Shown: piece after piece, positions 14,809 through 22,716 of the stretch
Numbering within the stretch: the stretch's first letter is position 1
Layout of the letters: every line of letters starts with the position of its first letter
Assembly (NCBI RefSeq): GCF_002920535.1
Contig: NZ_PQSS01000066.1
Location: 1 to 41,087, forward strand
Direction: 5' to 3'
From: Streptomyces sp. Ru71
GTDB taxonomy: Bacteria; Actinomycetota; Actinomycetes; Streptomycetales; Streptomycetaceae
Length of the DNA: 41,087 nucleotides
Position numbers and translations under genes: made by a program
Notes under the pieces: model-generated
Database searches by the model: none
What the model saw: the letters and a program-made list of their open reading frames with translations, nothing else
Told to the model about the DNA's origin: nothing

Positions 14809-15327
14809 TCAGTCGATCCACACGACGACACACTGCCCGCGCCGTGCGGCCCCGGCGTAGAACTCGCGCAGCGCGGTGAAGTGTTCGCTCAGGTGGGCCC
14901 GCACATCACCGCTGAAGCCCTCCGCGTGACCGCAGGCGGCCGCCGCTTCGGCCGGTGCGTCCGGCAGCTCGGCGAGCAGCGCGGCCACGTCGACGTCCCC
15001 CAGGTCCCGGGCGATCTTCTCGACCTCGGCGGGGTCCAGCACGCGCGGCGGGTCGGTGAAGCCGTCGTACACCTCGTCGTGGTCCAGATACCCGGCGGTC
15101 TGGCCGTACGTGGCCGAGACCGCGCGGTCGAGCAGCCCGGCCACGGCCGGATCGGCGCCGCCGGAGCGGCAGTACGCGGCGAGCCCCCAGCTCGCCCAGC
15201 CGGTGTCCAGGCGGTCGGACGCCGGCGGGTCCCAGCCCGGAGCGGCGCCCGGGGAGTCGAGCGCCGACTGCCGGCAGCGCTCAAGGTACTCGGGGGACAC
15301 GCGCGCGAACTGCTGGGAGAGTGCCAT
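14809..15327 (-). CDS. DUF1877 (YfbM-like) family protein
   Basis: 172-residue cytoplasmic protein of the DUF1877/YfbM family. The family pattern is present: an N-terminal RVSPEYLERCRQSA helix, the acidic DHDEVYDGFTDPPRVLDPAEVEKIARDL segment around residues 85-112, and a C-terminal HLSEHFTALREFYAGAARRGQCVVVWID. The function is unknown. Family members often occur in several diverged copies per actinomycete genome, sometimes near polymorphic-toxin immunity genes. No toxin gene is visible here. GGAGG is well placed before the ATG at 15327. UppP lies upstream (start 16237, stop 15362), 34 nt away, so the two may be co-transcribed. Confidence 0.88.
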   Translation of the reverse strand: MALSQQFARVSPEYLERCRQSALDSPGAAPGWDPPASDRLDTGWASWGLAAYCRSGGADPAVAGLLDRAVSATYGQTAGYLDHDEVYDGFTDPPRVLDPAEVEKIARDLGDVDVAALLAELPDAPAEAAAACGHAEGFSGDVRAHLSEHFTALREFYAGAARRGQCVVVWID

Positions 15328-15361
15328 GGAGTCATACCTCCCCGGTCCGGCGGCCCGCGAT

Positions 15362-16237
15362 TCAGCCCGCGGACTCCGCCGCGTGCGGGCTGAGGACGCC
15401 CGCCGTCACGAGGGCGATGATGACGGCGCCGAGGACGACCCGGTACCAGACGAACGGCATGAAGGACTTGCTGGAGATGTACTTCATGAACCAGGCGATG
15501 ACGGCATATCCGGAGCCGAACGCGATCACCGTCGCGAAGATCGTCGGCCCCCAGGCGACATGGTCGCTCTCCATCGCGTCCTTCAGCTCGAACAGCCCGG
15601 ACGCGAGCACCGCGGGGATCGCGAGCAGGAAGGAGTAGCGGGCGGCGGCCTCGCGCCGGTAGCCCATGAACAGGCCGCCGCTGATGGTCGCACCGGACCG
15701 GGAGACGCCCGGGACCAGCGCGCACGCCTGGCACAGACCGAAGATCAGGCCGTCCTTCACGCCCAGGTCCTGCAGCGTCTTGCGCTGCTTGGGCGCCCGG
15801 TGCCGGCCGCCGGACTCGTCACGGGCCGCCAGCCGGTCGGCGATGCCTATGACGACACCGACCACGATGAGCATGGTCGCCGTGACCCGCAGATCGCGGA
15901 ACGGCCCCTCGATCTGGTCCTTGAACGTGACGCCGAGCACGCCGATCGGGATCGAGCCGACGATGACCAGCCAGCCCATCTGGGCGTCGTGGTCCCGGCG
16001 CATGGACCGGTCGTACAGCGAGCGGAACCACGCGGAGAGGATGCCCGCGATGTCCTTGCGGAAGTAGATCAGCACGGCGGCCTCCGTACCGATCTGGGTG
16101 ATCGCCGTGAAGGCCGCGCCCGGATCGTGCCAGCCCGAGAAGGCCGCGGTCAGCCGCAGATGCGCGCTGGAGGAGACGGGAAGGAACTCGGTCAGCCCCT
16201 GGACGAGTCCGAGGACGAGCGATTCAAACCAAGACAT
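15362..16237 (-). CDS. uppP: Undecaprenyl-diphosphatase
   Basis: Dephosphorylates undecaprenyl pyrophosphate to recycle the lipid carrier of peptidoglycan synthesis; loss gives bacitracin sensitivity. The 291-residue integral membrane protein has about eight hydrophobic segments and both signature motifs: (E/Q)GLTEFLPVSSSAH near residues 13-26 and PGVSRSGATI near 180. The gene symbol is sure at family level (BacA/UppP). The 140-nt gap upstream of 16237 (to 16377) holds no gene and probably its promoter. DUF1877 lies 34 nt downstream. Confidence 0.95.
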   Translation of the reverse strand: MSWFESLVLGLVQGLTEFLPVSSSAHLRLTAAFSGWHDPGAAFTAITQIGTEAAVLIYFRKDIAGILSAWFRSLYDRSMRRDHDAQMGWLVIVGSIPIGVLGVTFKDQIEGPFRDLRVTATMLIVVGVVIGIADRLAARDESGGRHRAPKQRKTLQDLGVKDGLIFGLCQACALVPGVSRSGATISGGLFMGYRREAAARYSFLLAIPAVLASGLFELKDAMESDHVAWGPTIFATVIAFGSGYAVIAWFMKYISSKSFMPFVWYRVVLGAVIIALVTAGVLSPHAAESAG

Positions 16238-16377
16238 GAAGTTACGTCAGTCCAAGAGCCGGTCGTGGAGGGGCGACGGGGCACTGGGCCGCCGTACGCG
16301 ATGATCACGTGTCGAGGGCAGCGTAGCGTCCCCGGATGACGGCCCCTTCCCTGGGGCGGCGGCCCGGACCCGCCCCC

Positions 16378-17145
16378 TCAGCGGCGGCGCAGATGGTGCC
16401 GCTTGCGCCAGGCCACCACCGCCCCCGCCACCGCAGGCAGCGCGATGCCGGCCATCGCCAGCAGGAAGGCCGGGGACGTCGGGGTGGTGGCGCGGGCGCC
16501 GGCCAGCGCGTAGGCGGCGGTGTTCGGGACGGAGCCGAGTGCCGTCGCGAGCAGGAAGGGCAGACAGCGCATCCGGGAGACGGCCGCGCAGTAGTTCGCC
16601 GCCCAGAAGGGCATGCCGGGGAACAGCCGCGCCAGCAGCATCGAGCGGAAGCCGTGCCGGCTGAGCTGTCCGTCCGCCGCCTTCAGCAGCCGGCCGCGCA
16701 GCAGCGGGCGCAGCGCGTCCTGCCCGAGCGCCCGGCCCAGGCCGAAGGCGATCCCGGCGCCCAGCACGGTCCCGGCCAGCGACGTGGCGAGCCCCAGCGA
16801 CGTGCCGAACAGCGCACCCGCCGCGAGGTTCAGCAGCGGCCGCGGCACGAAGGCCACCGTGCACAGCCCGTACGCCACCGTGAACGCAGCGGCCGCCGCC
16901 GCCCCGCCGGCCTGCGGGGACCAGCCGTGCGTCAAAAGCCGCTGTGGCTCGAACAGCAGCACTGAGCAGCCGGCCGCCGCGAGCAGCGCGACCAGCAGCG
17001 AGAAACGGGACCAGGGCGAGCGCAGCACGCGGGTGCAGCGCGCGGTGAGCGTGCCGGGGACGGGCGCGGGGACCGCGAGCTCCATGGCGGCGGCCGGGCG
17101 CGAGGCCACCGCGGTGCCCCCAGAGCGGGTGGGTGCATCGGGCAT
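16378..17145 (-). CDS. TVP38/TMEM64 (SNARE-associated/DedA-like) membrane protein
   Basis: 255-residue integral membrane protein with about five or six hydrophobic segments from residue 47 on. It has the family core FVPRPLLNLAAGALFG (about 103-118) and GRALGQDALRPLL, then the conserved Arg/Pro motif LLARLFPGMPFWAANYCAA (about 172-190). TVP38/DedA superfamily proteins are linked to phospholipid or undecaprenyl-phosphate flipping. The location two genes from uppP is therefore suggestive but not proof. The ATG at 17145 is 6 nt from a TACTGT hexamer (17157-17152, minus strand), predicting a leaderless transcript. It is divergent from the AlkD-like gene. Confidence 0.85.
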   Translation of the reverse strand: MPDAPTRSGGTAVASRPAAAMELAVPAPVPGTLTARCTRVLRSPWSRFSLLVALLAAAGCSVLLFEPQRLLTHGWSPQAGGAAAAAAFTVAYGLCTVAFVPRPLLNLAAGALFGTSLGLATSLAGTVLGAGIAFGLGRALGQDALRPLLRGRLLKAADGQLSRHGFRSMLLARLFPGMPFWAANYCAAVSRMRCLPFLLATALGSVPNTAAYALAGARATTPTSPAFLLAMAGIALPAVAGAVVAWRKRHHLRRR

Positions 17146-17158
17146 CCGGCGACAGTAA

Positions 17159-17187
17159 CCGACACAGGTGTCTGATCGCCGTATGGT
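17159..17187 (+). promoter_or_regulatory. Promoter and palindrome between TVP38 and alkD-like genes
   Basis: CCGACA (17159-17164), a 17-nt spacer and TATGGT (17182-17187) lie 7 nt before the ATG at 17195. The palindrome GACAC-AG-GTGTC (17161-17172) overlaps the -35 box and sits close to the opposing -10 of the TVP38 gene, so it could regulate both. Confidence 0.45.
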
Positions 17188-17194
17188 CTGTCTC

Positions 17195-17916
17195 ATGACC
17201 GTCACAGGTACGGGCCCCGCCGCCGTGCCCCGCAGTGCGCTCGCCGATGCCGTCCCGCCGCGGCTGACCGAGGTGTACGGGGCCGCCGCCGACGGGGACC
17301 GGGCCGGGGCCATGCGCGCGTACATGAAGGACGTCGCCCCCTTTCTCGGCATCCCCACCCCCGCGCGCCGTGCCCTGTCGCGCACCGTCCTGGCCGGCAC
17401 AGCGCGCCCGGCCGAGGCGGACTGCGCGGCGATCGCGCTGCGCTGCTGGGCGCTGCCCGAGCGCGAGTACCACTACTTCGCCGTCGACTGTCTGCGCCGG
17501 CACGTCGGCCTTGCTCCTCCGGCTTCCTGCCCGTGGTCCGGCACCTGATCACGACCGTCCCCTGGTGGGACACCGTCGACCTGCTCGCCGCCCATGTCGT
17601 CGGCCCGCTGGTCGCGGCCGACCCGGCGCTCGCGGCCACCATGGACGCCTGGATCGACGACGACGACCTGTGGGTCGCCCGTGCCGCCCTGCTGCACCAG
17701 CTGCGGTTCAAGGCGGACACCGACACCGAGCGGCTGTTCGGCTACTGCCTCCGCCGTAGCGGCCACCCCGACTTCTTCATCCGCAAGGCCATCGGCTGGG
17801 CCCTGCGCGAGTACGCCAAGACCGACCCGGACGCGGTGCGCGACTTCCTCGTCCGGGAGCAACGGCGCCTCGCGCCGCTGAGCGTGCGCGAGGCGCTGCG
17901 GAGCATCGGCGCCTGA
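17195..17916 (+). pseudogene. AlkD-like DNA alkylation repair protein, split by a frameshift
   Basis: HEAT-repeat DNA glycosylase of the AlkD family, which excises alkylated bases. The first part (17195 to about 17510) reads MTVTGTGPAAVPRSALADAV... EREYHYFAVDCLRRHVG. The second part, in another frame, reads SSGFLPVVRHLITTVPWWDTVDLLAAH to the TGA at 17914-17916. Together they give a normal-length protein of about 240 residues, including the catalytic Trp and Asp of the WWDTVD motif. One base appears to be missing near 17505-17515 (around GTCGGCCTTGCTCC). Without correction the first frame stops at 17548. Both halves look well conserved and carry normal codon use, so sequencing error or a very recent mutation is more likely than old decay. 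Confidence 0.8.
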
Positions 17917-17963
17917 ACAGCCGTAAGGCGATAAATCGTTCGACGCCGGGCGGCCGCTCGGCG

Positions 17964-18077
17964 ATGATCGACGTCATGTTCCGGTACGCCTTCCTTCTCG
18001 CAGCATCCGCCGTCGCGGATGCCCCGAAGGCTGCCGTTCCCGTCATCCTGGCCGCCGTCGACGGCGCCCGAAGCTGA
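17964..18077 (+). CDS. Possible 37-aa leader peptide ORF upstream of tuf3
   Basis: Short ORF from ATG 17964 (a second ATG is at 17976) to TGA 18075-18077, mostly small hydrophobic residues (YAFLLAASAVADAPKAAVPVILAA). Its stop codon lies inside the 5' arm of the hairpin at 18073-18121. A ribosome stopping there would open that stem. No good Shine-Dalgarno site is visible and about 80% of third positions are G/C, less than neighbouring genes, so translation is uncertain. It could simply be spacer sequence. Confidence 0.22.
   Translation: MIDVMFRYAFLLAASAVADAPKAAVPVILAAVDGARS
18003..18022 (+). promoter_or_regulatory. Hairpin 1 in the tuf3 leader region
   Basis: GCATCCGC (18003-18010) and GCGGATGC (18015-18022) form a perfect 8-bp stem with a 4-nt loop. 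It could terminate the upstream alkD-like transcript or be part of a folded tuf3 leader. Confidence 0.5.
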
Positions 18078-18121
18078 CCCTCCCCGGATCGTCCCGCGGA
18101 CCCCGCAGGGGGAGGGTCGGC
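18073..18121 (+). promoter_or_regulatory. Hairpin 2 / candidate attenuator before tuf3
   Basis: CTGACCCTCCCC (18074-18085) pairs with GGGGAGGGTCGG (18109-18120), and a flanking G-C pair (18073/18121) gives 13 bp. The 23-nt loop contains a small nested stem (GTCC/GGAC, 18091-18101). The stem ends 47 nt before the tuf3 ATG. No T-run follows. The 5' arm overlaps the stop of the small leader ORF. Confidence 0.5.
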
Positions 18122-18168
18122 GGTTCCTTGGGGTCCCTTCTCCTCCTACGAGGCTTCGAGGTACAGCC

Positions 18169-19338
18169 ATGCCCAAGACGGCTTACGTGCGCACCAAACC
18201 GCATCTGAACATCGGCACCATGGGACACGTCGACCACGGCAAGACGACCCTGACCGCCGCCATCACCAAGGTGCTGGCCGAGCGCGGCACCGGCACGTTC
18301 GTGCCCTTCGACCGCATCGACCGCGCCCCGGAGGAGGCCGCCCGCGGCATCACCATCAACATCGCGCACGTCGAGTACGAGACCGACACCCGCCACTACG
18401 CCCATGTGGACATGCCGGGCCACGCCGACTACGTCAAGAACATGGTCACCGGCGCCGCGCAGCTCGACGGGGCGATCCTCGTCGTCTCCGCGCTCGACGG
18501 GATCATGCCGCAGACCGCCGAACACGTGCTGCTGGCCCGGCAGGTGGGCGTGAACCACATCGTCGTCGCGCTGAACAAGGCCGACGCCGGAGACGAGGAG
18601 CTGACCGACCTGGTCGAGCTGGAGGTCCGCGACCTGCTCACCGCGCACGGCTACGGCGGCGACGCCGCGCCCGTCGTACGGGTTTCCGGGCTGAAGGCGC
18701 TTCAGGGCGACCCGCGCTGGACGGCGTCCGTGGAGGCGCTGCTCGACGCGGTGGACACCTATGTGCCCATGCCGGAGCGGTACCTGGACGCGCCGTTCCT
18801 GCTGCCGGTGGAGAACGTGCTCACCATCACCGGCCGGGGGACGGTCGTCACCGGCGCCGTCGAGCGCGGCACGGTCCGGGTCGGCGACCGGGTCGAGGTG
18901 CTCGGCGCCGGCGTGGACACCGTCGTGACCGGCCTGGAGACCTTCGGCAGGCCCATGGAGGAAGCGCAGGCCGGGGACAACGTGGCGCTGCTGCTGCGCG
19001 GCGTGCCCCGGGACGCCGTACGGCGCGGGCACGTGGCCGCCGCGCCGGGCAGCGTGGCACCGCGCCGGCGCTTCACGGCACGGCTGTACGTGCTGTCGGC
19101 GCGCGAGGGCGGCCGGACGACGCCGTTGGCCACCGGGTACCGGCCGCAGTTCTACATCCGCACCGCCGACGTCGTCGGCAGCCTCGACCTGGGCGCGGCG
19201 GCGGTGGCGCGGCCCGGCGAGACGGTCGACGTGACCGTGGAGCTGGGGCGCGAGGTGCCGCTGGAGCCCGGGCTCGGGTTCGCCGTCCGCGAGGGCGGGC
19301 GGACGGTGGGCGCGGGGACGGTGACCTCCGTCGGCTGA
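18169..19338 (+). CDS. tuf3: Elongation factor Tu, divergent third type (EF-Tu3)
   Basis: Delivers aminoacyl-tRNA to the ribosome as a GTPase. At 389 residues it is slightly shorter than canonical EF-Tu. GTP-binding elements are intact: GHVDHGKT (about 19-26), RGITI effector segment (60-64), DxPGH (82-86) and NKAD (137-140). It departs from house-keeping EF-Tu at usually invariant places: DMPGH for DCPGH, GTVVTGAVERG for GTVVTGRxERG, PVENVL for PIEDVF, and a C-terminus ending TSVG. Streptomyces tuf3 is known as a divergent, stress- and ppGpp-linked paralogue. The stand-alone position, not in the rpsL-rpsG-fusA-tuf1 operon, supports this. The catalytic His of PGH is kept. The ATG at 18169 follows a 250-bp leader region with two hairpins. 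Confidence 0.93.
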   Translation: MPKTAYVRTKPHLNIGTMGHVDHGKTTLTAAITKVLAERGTGTFVPFDRIDRAPEEAARGITINIAHVEYETDTRHYAHVDMPGHADYVKNMVTGAAQLDGAILVVSALDGIMPQTAEHVLLARQVGVNHIVVALNKADAGDEELTDLVELEVRDLLTAHGYGGDAAPVVRVSGLKALQGDPRWTASVEALLDAVDTYVPMPERYLDAPFLLPVENVLTITGRGTVVTGAVERGTVRVGDRVEVLGAGVDTVVTGLETFGRPMEEAQAGDNVALLLRGVPRDAVRRGHVAAAPGSVAPRRRFTARLYVLSAREGGRTTPLATGYRPQFYIRTADVVGSLDLGAAAVARPGETVDVTVELGREVPLEPGLGFAVREGGRTVGAGTVTSVG

Positions 19339-19353
19339 GGCGACAATGGTGTC

Positions 19354-20199
19354 GTGAGCGATGCCATACCCGTCACCCGCGTCACCGACCACGGGACCGC
19401 GAAGCTGATGCCCGACGTCGACCGTGAGCGTGCCTGGCTGCTCACGGTCGACGGAGCACCCCAGTCGTACGTCGACCTCGACGACCCGGCGTACCTGGAG
19501 TTCGAGTACGCCCGGCGGCTCGGGCACGTGCTGGACACCGTCGCGGAGCCGGGGCGGCCGCTGGACGTGCTGCACCTCGGCGGCGGAGCGCTCACCCTGC
19601 CGAGGTACGTGGCCGCGACCCGCCCCGGCTCCCGGCAGGACGTCGTCGAGGCCGACCGGGGGCTGCTGGACCTGGTCGTGGAGCAGCTGCCGCTGCCCGC
19701 CGCCTGCGGTATCGCCCTGCACCCGGCGGACGCGCGGGCCTGGCTGGAGGCGGCCGAGCCGGACAGCGCCGACGTGCTCGTCGCCGACGTCTTCGGCGGC
19801 TCCCGCATCCCCGCGCACCTGACCACCCTGGCCTACGCCCGCGCGGCCGACCGGGTGCTGCGGGACGGCGGCGTCTACGTCGCGAACCTGGCCGACGGGG
19901 CGCCGTTCGCCTTCCTGCGCTCCCAACTGGCCACCTTCGGCGCCCTCTTCGGGGAGCTGGCGCTGATCGCCGAGCCGGGCGTGCTGCGCGGGAGGCGCTT
20001 CGGCAACGCGATCCTGCTCGCCGCGCACCACCCGCTGGACACGGCCGCGCTGGCCCGGCTGACCGCCGCCGACGCCTTCCCCGCGCGGGTGGAGCACGGG
20101 CCGGCGCTGCGCGCGTTCACGGGTGACGCCCGCCCGGTCACGGACGAGGACGCGGTGCCCTCACCCGTGCCGCCCGACGGGGCGTTCGGCATCGGCTGA
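19354..20199 (+). CDS. Spermidine synthase-like (class I methyltransferase fold) protein
   Basis: 281-residue cytoplasmic protein with a Rossmann fold of the spermidine synthase/methyltransferase type. The nucleotide-site motif LDVLHLGGGALTLPRYVA is at about residues 70-87, an acidic strand end VVEADRGLLDLV at about 95-106, and VLVADVFGGSR at about 129-139 where true synthases have DxxD-type catalytic acids. Streptomyces proteins of this type are annotated as fused spermidine synthases, but polyamine synthesis is not shown. The GTG at 19354 is 15 nt after the tuf3 stop, so the two genes may be co-transcribed. Its 3' end overlaps the convergent MFS gene by 39 bp. Confidence 0.82.
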   Translation: MSDAIPVTRVTDHGTAKLMPDVDRERAWLLTVDGAPQSYVDLDDPAYLEFEYARRLGHVLDTVAEPGRPLDVLHLGGGALTLPRYVAATRPGSRQDVVEADRGLLDLVVEQLPLPAACGIALHPADARAWLEAAEPDSADVLVADVFGGSRIPAHLTTLAYARAADRVLRDGGVYVANLADGAPFAFLRSQLATFGALFGELALIAEPGVLRGRRFGNAILLAAHHPLDTAALARLTAADAFPARVEHGPALRAFTGDARPVTDEDAVPSPVPPDGAFGIG

Positions 20200-21462
20200 C
20201 CCCTCCGCGCCGCCGGCCGCCACGGTCTTGGTACGGCGGCGCAGCCGGCGCACGTCCGGCACGCACAGCACGGCCGCGGTGACCGCCACGACGAGGGCCG
20301 CGCACCCCCACAGGGACGCCGTGCGCCCGAAGGCGCTCTCCGCCGGGCCGGCCATCGCCATGGCGACGGGCACCAGGGCCACCGAGCCGAACCAGTCGTA
20401 GGCCGACACCCGCGACAGCTTCTCCTCCGGTATCTCCTGGTGCAGCGCCGTCATCCAGGACACGCCGAACACCTCCAGCGTGACGCCGGTCGTGAACATC
20501 ACCGCGCACAGCACCCCCAGCGGCACCGGCACGGCCAGCGCCGCGGACGGCAGGGCCAGCGGGAAGACGCACAGGGTGCCGGCCAGCAGCAGCCGGCGGG
20601 GCTTGAAGCGGGTCATCAGCAACGCCCCGGCGACCGTGCCCGCGCCGAAGAAGCCGAGCGCCAGTCCCCAGGGCCCCGCCCCGCCGAGGTGGTCGCGGGC
20701 GACGAGGGGGCCGTAGACCGCGTCGGCGGCGCCGACGACCGCGTTGGCGACGGAGAACTGCGCGACGATGCCCCACAGCCAGGGCCGGCTCACGAACTCC
20801 CGCCAGCCTTCCCTGAGATCGGCGAGGATGCCGCCGCCGGGAGCGCGCGGCGGGATGTGCCGCACGTCGAGGAAGGAGCGCAGCGCCCCGGCGAGCGCGA
20901 AGGCGACCGCGTCGGCGGCGAGCACCCAGCCCGGCCCGACCGCGGCGACCAGCGCCCCGCCCGCGGCCGCGCCGCCCAGGGCCGCGCCCTGCATCGCCAT
21001 CCGGAACACGGCGAACGCCCGCCCCGCGTGCTCGCCCTCCACGGACGACAGCAGCATGCCCTCGGCGGCCGGGCTGAAGAACGCCTGCCCGGTTCCGCCG
21101 AGCGCGGTGAGCAGCATCATCTGCCACAGCTGCGGGCTGCCGGTGAGGACGAGGACGGCGAAGACGCCCTGCGAGAGGCAGTTGAGCGCGTTGGCGGCGA
21201 CCATCACCCGGTGGCGCGGCAGCCGGTCCGCCACCGCCCCGCCGATCAGCAGGAACAGCACCAGCGGCACCGTGCGCGCGGCCGCCACCAGTCCCACGTC
21301 GCCGCCGTCCCCGCCGGCGCCGAGCACCGCGAACGCGGAGGCGATGAGCGCGGCCTGGCTGCCCCCGCTGGTGAGGAACGCGGCGAGGGTCAGCAGGCTG
21401 TAGTTCCGCCCGGCCCAGGAGGGCCGGCGCGGACGGCGGGGGGTGTCGGAGGCGGAGGTCAC
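20161..21462 (-). CDS. MFS transporter
   Basis: 433-residue major facilitator with about twelve hydrophobic segments. It is of the MFS_3/enterobactin-exporter-like group that usually exports drugs or siderophores by proton antiport. The loop 2-3 motif appears as GGAVADRLPRHRVM (about 75-88), and the central cytoplasmic loop lies around residues 195-215 (RHIPPRAPGGG...DLREGW). The GTG at 21462 is chosen because the upstream in-frame extension to 21498 is short and basic with no better ribosome site. The C-terminus overlaps the end of the spermidine-synthase-like gene. No regulator is adjacent and the substrate is unknown. Confidence 0.88.
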   Translation of the reverse strand: MTSASDTPRRPRRPSWAGRNYSLLTLAAFLTSGGSQAALIASAFAVLGAGGDGGDVGLVAAARTVPLVLFLLIGGAVADRLPRHRVMVAANALNCLSQGVFAVLVLTGSPQLWQMMLLTALGGTGQAFFSPAAEGMLLSSVEGEHAGRAFAVFRMAMQGAALGGAAAGGALVAAVGPGWVLAADAVAFALAGALRSFLDVRHIPPRAPGGGILADLREGWREFVSRPWLWGIVAQFSVANAVVGAADAVYGPLVARDHLGGAGPWGLALGFFGAGTVAGALLMTRFKPRRLLLAGTLCVFPLALPSAALAVPVPLGVLCAVMFTTGVTLEVFGVSWMTALHQEIPEEKLSRVSAYDWFGSVALVPVAMAMAGPAESAFGRTASLWGCAALVVAVTAAVLCVPDVRRLRRRTKTVAAGGAEGSADAERPVGRHG

Positions 21463-21576
21463 CCGGTGACTATGACCGGCGGGACGCAGGCCTGCCAAAC
21501 CGATTCCCCTCCCGCCCCGTGCGGGGCACGGGGCGGAGCGGCGTACGGGGTCGGCTCACGACCGGTCCGTACCGGG

Positions 21577-22650
21577 TCAGCTCACGACCGGGTCGCCGTG
21601 CAGCCGGACCGTGCTGAGGATCTGCTGGATCGTCGCGTCGGGCACCTCTTCCTTGACGCCCTTGACGCCGTAGAAGGTGAAGGCGACGAAGTTGCCGACG
21701 GAGTTCTTGAAGGCGAACGTGGTCGCCTTGCCGTCGGTGTCGCACTTGGCCTTCTTCGGCACCCCGGTCGTGAAGCTGGTGGCGACGTCGCCCTTGAGGC
21801 CCGACTTGGTCGTGAACGGCGCGGGGTTGCCGATGGTCAGGTACTTGCGGCTGGTCTTCTCGTTCTGGTCGGTGTAACCGCCGAAGGCCCAGGTGGCGGA
21901 GTCGCCGCGGGCGACGCTGGCGGTGTCCTTGGCGCCGTTCTCGCCCTTGGTGCCCGCCGCCGCCAGCTCCTTGTCGCTGGTCCGGCCGTTCGAGACGGAC
22001 GTGCACCACTTCTCGTTGTAGAAGGCCGGCGCGCTCATACCGATGTACGCGGAGCCGTCGCCCTTCTGCTCGTCCTCGAACCCGATGAACAGACCCGGGT
22101 CCTTGACGACCCAGTTGGCGGGGACGTCGAACGCCGTGCCGTACTTGGGGTTGATGACGACCTTCCACCCCGGGATGGTCGCCTTCTCCGCCTCGCCGGA
22201 ACGGGGGTTGTCGCCCGCTCCGGACCCGGTCGGCTGCGTCGTCGGGGTCGGCGACGCGGACACCGACGGCGGGGTCGTCGGCTTGTCCGAACCACCGGCC
22301 GTCGTCTTCTCGTCGTCACCGCCGAACACGACGAACCCGGTGACGGCCGCCGTCAGCACCACCGCGCCGGCCGAGACGATCGCGACGAGCTTGGTCCGGT
22401 TCTTGTCGCCGCCGCCGCTGCCGCCGCCCAGGTTTCCGGGCGGGGGCGTGGCCGGCTGCGGAACGCCGGCCGGCGTGGGAGCCCCCCACTGCGACTGCTG
22501 CCCATAGGGGTTGGGCTGCTGATAACCGGGCTGCTGATACGGATTCGGATTCGGCTGCTGGTACCCCGGCTGACTCGGTTGCTGATACGGGTTGTTCTGC
22601 GCGTTCGGGTTCGGCTCGCCCCCGGGCGGCTGCTGCTGTCCTGGCCACAT
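21577..22650 (-). CDS. Membrane-anchored protein with Pro/Gln/Tyr-rich N-terminus (paralogue A)
   Basis: 357-residue protein. Residues 1-75 are a low-complexity cytoplasmic tail beginning MWPG, with NPYQQPGYQQPNP-type repeats. One transmembrane helix follows (TKLVAIVSAGAVVLTAAVTGFVVF, about 86-109, in two runs), then a Ser/Thr/Pro linker. The extracytoplasmic domain spans about 155-357. It contains two Cys (EKWCTS and KKAKCDTD), likely a disulfide, and IPGWKVVINPKYGTAFDVP. A proline-rich cytoplasmic tail plus sensor-like outer domain is common among streptomycete envelope proteins, but no function is known to me. It is the upstream-duplicated partner of the gene at 22717-23771. The ATG at 22650 has GGAG nearby. 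Confidence 0.8.
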   Translation of the reverse strand: MWPGQQQPPGGEPNPNAQNNPYQQPSQPGYQQPNPNPYQQPGYQQPNPYGQQSQWGAPTPAGVPQPATPPPGNLGGGSGGGDKNRTKLVAIVSAGAVVLTAAVTGFVVFGGDDEKTTAGGSDKPTTPPSVSASPTPTTQPTGSGAGDNPRSGEAEKATIPGWKVVINPKYGTAFDVPANWVVKDPGLFIGFEDEQKGDGSAYIGMSAPAFYNEKWCTSVSNGRTSDKELAAAGTKGENGAKDTASVARGDSATWAFGGYTDQNEKTSRKYLTIGNPAPFTTKSGLKGDVATSFTTGVPKKAKCDTDGKATTFAFKNSVGNFVAFTFYGVKGVKEEVPDATIQQILSTVRLHGDPVVS

Positions 22651-22716
22651 GGCGCTCCACCCTAGTGCCGCCACGGACACGAATCGGTCACTGCCCCTTG
22701 TCAGGGACGTACCAGA

